Positions 59,640-64,000 of a DNA stretch of 64,000 nucleotides are shown piece after piece. The stretch lies in assembly GCA_023548195.1 (NCBI GenBank), contig JAJHZJ010000251.1, positions 2,084,759 to 2,148,758 on the forward strand. The letters run 5' to 3'. Under the pieces are notes generated by a model. The model searched no databases. It was not told the DNA's origin and saw nothing but the letters and a program-made list of their open reading frames with translations. Position numbers and translations under genes: made by a program. This DNA is from Bettongia penicillata ogilbyi (Eukaryota > Chordata > Mammalia > Diprotodontia > Potoroidae). Position 1 is the first letter of the stretch. Each line of letters starts with the position of its first letter.

Positions 59640-60607
59640 TTTGCTTCCTTGTAGGTTTTCTTTTATTCTCTGCTGTGCACTTCTTACTTTATCCTTTTTT
59701 GTTCCTACCTTGAATCGCCACCCCAAGGCTACAATTGAGCATGGTTATTGATATATGCATACATGTATACACATACATAAATATATACATATATAAACTT
59801 ATACTTTCCCTAAGAGTTTCTACTCCTAATCTTGTTTTGATGTTTGCACATCTTTCCTGTCTCTCCCAACACAATCCTTCTTTACTTCTAACTTGCTATC
59901 TTGACCTCCTGTTGCTTAATCTATCCCCACTCCAGTAATCCCCCCTTATCCTCTGATTCCCCTAAATCTAAAGACCATTCTTTATCCCCCTTTTAACCTA
60001 TTCTCTCATTCTTCCATCTAGAGATGTCTCCTCCCTTTTCCTCCTCTCTATCCCCTGAGAGTTTTATTTTTTCTAAATTTAGAAGATTTTTACACTCTTC
60101 TAGATATCTTTGCATTTTCCCCTCTTAAAATCATTCCCGATGAACATAGATTTCCAGAATCAATAGCCTATCTCTCCAATCTAATTCTTCTGTGTCTGTT
60201 CTTCCTCTTTTAACTCATTGGTGCTAGAAAATTCTTTTTTTAGCTATTCTTCAACAGCTTTATTTTACTTTTACTTTTTGAAACCATTTCATACTCAGAT
60301 CTACCCTAATCTTTCTTATAAACTTCCTAATTACTATTAACAATCTTAGACATAGGTTTTACATTTTCCATACATAAAAGGTAGACATTCCATTCTTATT
60401 TAGTCCCTTGTAATTGGTCATTGCTATGTATCTTATGTTTCTCCTGGCTCTTGTATGTCAAATCTTCTATTGAGTTCAGGTTTGTTTTTTTGACCGAGTC
60501 CTGGAAGTTTGACAGTTGACCAAATGACCATTTTTTAAAATTCAGGATTATGCTTAGCTTTTCTGGGTGTGGTATTTTTGACCAGAGGCCCAGTTCTTTT
60601 GCTCTTC

Positions 60608-60621
60608 AATATATAGCATCC
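60608..60621. repeat. Target-site duplication of the nested L1 tail, left copy
   Basis: 'aatatatagcatcc', matched at 61364-61377 with one mismatch in 14 bases. Confidence 0.85.
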
Positions 60622-61087
60622 TAACAATGCCCAAAGGGCTACAAAAATGTGCATATTCTTTGACCCAGCAATATCGCTACTAGGACTGTATCCCCAAGAG
60701 ATCATAAAAATGGGGAAGGGTCCCACATGTACAAAAATATTTAAAGAAGCACTTTTTGTGGTGCCCCAAAACTGGAAACCAAAGGGATGCCCATCAATTG
60801 GGGAATGGCTGAATAAGTTATGGTATATGAATATAATGGAATACTGTTGCGCTAAAAGAAATGATGAACAGGAAGACTTCAGAGAGGCCTGGAAAGACTT
60901 TTACGATCTGATGCTGAGGAGAATTTTGTGGACAGCAACGACCAAAGTGTGTGAGAGTTTTTTCTGGTAGACTTGGAACTTCATAGCAATGCAAGGGCTT
61001 AAAAAAATTCCCAATGGTCTTCTAAGGCAAAATGCCCTCCACATCCAGAGAAAGAACTGTGGAAGTCAATTGCAAAATATAGTAGAT

Positions 61088-61125
<38 letters not shown>

Positions 61126-61363
61126 TAAGTTTTAATTTGTTATATGATTTCTCCCATTCATTTTAGTTCTTCTACACATTTCCTAGTGAAAATGCATTTA
61201 ATAGAAACATTTGTGTAGATCCTATGGAGAATTGTATGCTGTCTCAGAGAGTGAGGCAGGGGGAGGTATGGGGTAGGTAGGTGAAAAAATATCTAAGTTA
61301 TATGGCAGTGATTTTAGAACATTAAACATAAATAAAATCAAAATTAAAAAAAGAAAAAGAAAA
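60622..61363 (+). mobile_element. 5'-truncated L1 tail nested in an old L1
   Basis: About 740 bases: the last ORF2 codons (open 60647-60970: 'DPAISLLGLYPQEIIKMGKG', CTKIFKEALFVVPQNW, 'LWYMNIMEYC'), 3'UTR with a (TG)n at 61090-61124 and an A-rich tail ending at 61363. Flanked by a 14-bp TSD (one mismatch). Inserted in the opposite orientation to the old L1 around it. Confidence 0.9.
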
Positions 61364-61674
61364 AATATATAGTATCCATGACCTGTGATCTTTTAGTATT
61401 GCCAATGTTAAATCTTGTGTGATTCTAATTGTGGTACTGTCATAAATAAATTATATTTTGTGGTACTGTCATATGTAGATTGTCTTTTTATTGTTTCTCA
61501 TACTATTTTCTCATTGATTTGGGGGTTTTGAAATTGAACTATAATATTCCTGTGAGTTTACCTTGTAGGATATCTTTCTGGTGGTGATCAGTGGATTTTT
61601 TTTTTCCATTACTACTTTCCACTCTTGTATTAATGCTTCAGGACAATTTGCTTTATTTTTCTTTTTTTTTGAGT

Positions 61675-61775
61675 TATTATTTTTTATTAATTTTTTTTTG
61701 TTTTTAGTGTTCTACAATCACTTCCATAAATCTTAGATTTTTCCCCTCCTTCTACCTCCACAAAAGGCAATTTCT
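61675..61775 (-). mobile_element. Very short L1 3' end nested in an old L1
   Basis: About 100 bases: T-rich side, then 'gtgttctacaatcacttcca' and 'cccctccttctacctccaca', the antisense of the L1 3'UTR end. It interrupts the ORF1 relic. Same wording as 23005-23065. Confidence 0.7.
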
Positions 61776-62935
61776 TTACCTAATTTTTGTTTTATTGTAT
61801 CGATTATTTTTTTATCAGAGTTCTCATGTAGTCCAGCTATTCTCATGTTTTCTCTTCATGATCTGTTCTCTAAATCTATTGTTTTTCTTATGAGATTTCA
61901 CATTCACTGCTATGTTTTATTTTTATATATTTATATGTGTATGTATATGCATATATATATATATATATACATATTTTCATCTCTTATAACTTCGCTGACT
62001 TCCCCTTGCCCAATTCTGATTTTAAAGGAGTCATTTTCTTCCTTAAGATTCTGGATATAATTTTCTAATTGATTGACTTTATTTTCATAATCATATTTTT
62101 TCTTGCATTATTCTTATTTTTCTTTTGAATTTTTCCTCAATCTCCTGCATCTGATTTTTAACTTTTTAAAGTTCTTCAATAAATTCATTTCAAGCAAGTG
62201 ACCATTTTGCATTACTCTTTGGGGATAGAAGAGGGTTGCTTTGTTTCAGTATCCTCCTCTAAAGATGAACCCTGATCTTTTCTATTCCCATAGTAGCTTC
62301 CTATGATTGGATTCTTTCTCCTTTGCCTGTACCCTTTTATTTTGATAATAATTTAGTGTTTATATTCACCTCTTGTCTTGGGGTATGAAGAATGGTGCCT
62401 CTGGCCTCTGATCCTCTTCTTTTCTCCCCTTTGACCATGAACTCAAATCAAGACCTCCAACCTCCTGTATTTGCCCACAGCCAGCAATGTCCCTGACTCA
62501 CTGCTTCTGCTCCAGTAGGGCATGATCTGATTCCTTCTGTAGCACAGCAGAGTCTGGCATTAGAGGTTCCCTAGATCTTCCCCAGGTCAGATGCCCTTCT
62601 CTCCGGAGTAAAAGTTCATTTAACTAAGCTGAGGCAGCCTCCTAACCTAGCTAACTCCAGGACTTGCCACTTGTTGTTTAAGCAGCTAGCTGCTGGTTTC
62701 TAAAGGTTACTGTAGCCTAGAGGCATTTACTCTTCACCTTAAGGAAACCTCTTCCTGGAATTTTTCTTCAGATCTTCTCCAGTTGTCAAAAGAGGCCCCT
62801 TTTTCTGCCCCTACTCTTATTTTTTTTCAGGACTCTATGTTCACCCAGAGGCACTATTTTATCTCTTTTGTGGAGGAAAACCTTTAGAGCTTGAAATTTT
62901 CTGACCTATTTCTCCATCTTCCCAGAATCTTCTCC

Positions 62936-63089
62936 TTGGACTTAGTTATTCTTAGAAATACAGTGATCTAGGACAGTTCTCAAGGATTTATGACAGAAAA
63001 TTCATCCCCAGAGAAAGCATTGATGGTGTCTGAATATAGATTGAAATACACTTTTCTTTTTAATTTTTTTCCTCATTTTTTGTGCCTCT
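62936..63089. other. Short unassigned stretch
   Basis: No gene or named repeat. Confidence 0.45.
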
Positions 63090-63275
63090 TTTCTTTTACA
63101 GTATCACTATTGTGGATATTTTGCATGACCATACATGTATTACCTATATCAAACTGCGTTCTCAATGAGAGGTAAGGAGGAAGGAAAGGGGAAAATTTGG
63201 AACTCAAAGTTGTAAAAACAAACACAGAAATTGTTTTTACTTGTTTCTTGGGAAAAATGAAAATAAAATCCTTAA
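63090..63275 (+). mobile_element. Old L1 3'UTR end
   Basis: Plus-strand: 'accatacatgtattacctat', the purine-rich 'gaggtaaggaggaaggaaag', 'aatttggaactcaaagttgt' and 'gggaaaaatgaaaataaaat'. Parallels the end of L1/HAL1 3'UTRs, from another subfamily. A-rich end at about 63260-63280. Confidence 0.65.
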
Positions 63276-63439
63276 AAAAGAGATAACACAAAGTGTTTTG
63301 CACTTTACAGGACATTAAAACCCTATTAAAACAGTCCAAAGAGTGTTATGCTGCATTAACAATGCTGAAACATAAAAATGGCACCGTACAAATCTCTTTG
63401 TATGAAGCTACTGTGATGCTGTCTGGTGCTCAAACCAGT
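63276..63439. other. Short unassigned stretch
   Basis: No gene or named repeat. Confidence 0.45.
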
Positions 63440-63550
63440 GAAAGATCATAAAATTATAATAATTAGTATTTATAAAGCACTTTAAAACCCTTATTAGAGC
63501 TCAAGTTTCCCTGACTCAAGATCCAGCATCTATCCACTGTACTACTTACT
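63440..63550 (-). mobile_element. SINE fragment
   Basis: Right end 'atctatccactgtactactt' is the reverse of a marsupial SINE head; the left end has 'attatttataaagcactttaa'-type tail wording. Internally truncated. Confidence 0.55.
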
Positions 63551-64000
63551 TACTAAAAAAGTGAAGTCTATACTACTCTTTCTGGATTATTCTTACTAAT
63601 GAATATGGATGTGAAATATTAAGTAGAATTTTAGCAGAGATAATAGATTAAAATATCTAAAATCTTATCTATCCTTATTAAGTGGAACCTACACTAACAA
63701 TATAGGATGGCCAAGTATAATCCATCATTTTAAACATCACCAAATCATCACTATACCAAGAAATTCAGGAAAAAACTATTCAGTTAAGTATTTTTTTATC
63801 ATGATTCTAAAAATGCATTGATAAAATTATTTCCAATATTTAAACCCATGATGATACAAATCTAAAAACTTTACTTAATATAACAAAAAAGACCCTCTAA
63901 TATTGAAAGTATGAAGAAGAATCCACATTAATACCAGACATGAAGAAAAGATAGTCAAAATTTCGCCTAATTCATAAAATGTCATAGATTTTATCTATAA
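63551..64000. other. Unassigned AT-rich end of window
   Basis: No gene or named repeat seen. Confidence 0.5.

Larger units (their letters stand above)
59640..62935 (-). mobile_element. Old L1 (ORF1 region and 5'UTR) with nested L1 tails
   Basis: Minus-strand relic. From right to left: 5' end near 62935, GC-richer 5'UTR to about 62220, an ORF1 coiled-coil region (about 62200-61780), the RRM and C-terminal parts (61665-61380 and 60600-60240), then downstream sequence to about 59640. ORF1 wording in reverse parallels copy B but is much more diverged. Interrupted by the L1 tail at 60622-61363 (+) and a short L1 3' end at 61675-61775 (-). No open ORF1 remains. A (TA)n lies at about 61940-61970. 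Confidence 0.7.

Overview
No functional protein-coding host gene, tRNA, rRNA or CRISPR array can be supported in this window. It is AT-rich vertebrate intergenic or intronic DNA, dense with retrotransposons. The mix points to a marsupial: L1 and ORF1-only half-L1 (HAL1) elements, tRNA-headed SINEs with the body typical of marsupial MAR/CORE-SINEs, a SINE with an RTE-type tail, a BovB/RTE-like LINE, and old L2, MIR and CR1/L3 relics. I cannot name the species from sequence alone. Family names come from remembered sequence motifs, not from a database search.

Layout. 1-5.5 kb: mostly unassigned AT-rich DNA with an old L1 3' end, a MIR and an L2 piece. 5.55-8.32 kb: HAL1 copy A (+). 8.3-13 kb: CR1/L3, SINE and L2 relics. 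13.07-15.09 kb: old internally deleted L1 (-), then a compound tetranucleotide repeat. 16.1-17.7 kb: RTE-like LINE (-) split by a 632-bp insertion. 17.8-28.3 kb: L1, L2, MIR, SINE and CR1/L3 fragments and a diverged tandem duplication. 28.30-31.19 kb: HAL1 copy B (-), full length, with a perfect 15-bp target-site duplication (TSD). 31.57-35.82 kb: HAL1 copy C (+) joined to an L1 ORF2 tail inside one TSD pair. 38.4-41.3 kb: BovB-like RTE LINE (+). 41.7-43.1 kb: long L2 relic. 46.92-48.85 kb: young 5'-truncated L1 (-) with a 17-bp TSD and an apparent 3' transduction. 53.5-57.7 kb: two HAL1 pieces head to head (copies D1 and D2) plus an L1 tail. 58.1-59.5 kb: second internally deleted L1 (+). 59.6-62.9 kb: old L1 (-) with two younger L1 tails inside it.

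How the parts work together. HAL1 copies carry a GC-rich 5'UTR, an ORF1 (coiled coil, RRM-like and C-terminal domains) and a long purine-rich 3'UTR with an internal CA microsatellite, but no endonuclease or reverse transcriptase. They must have been mobilised by the L1 machinery, whose decayed ORF2 tails also lie here. All copies are broken by stops, frameshifts or truncation; none looks autonomous. The points most worth following are a shared in-frame amber stop in ORF1 of two HAL1 copies, a shared antisense reading frame in the HAL1 5'UTR, a shared ORF2-deletion junction in two L1 copies, and the inverted HAL1 pair.
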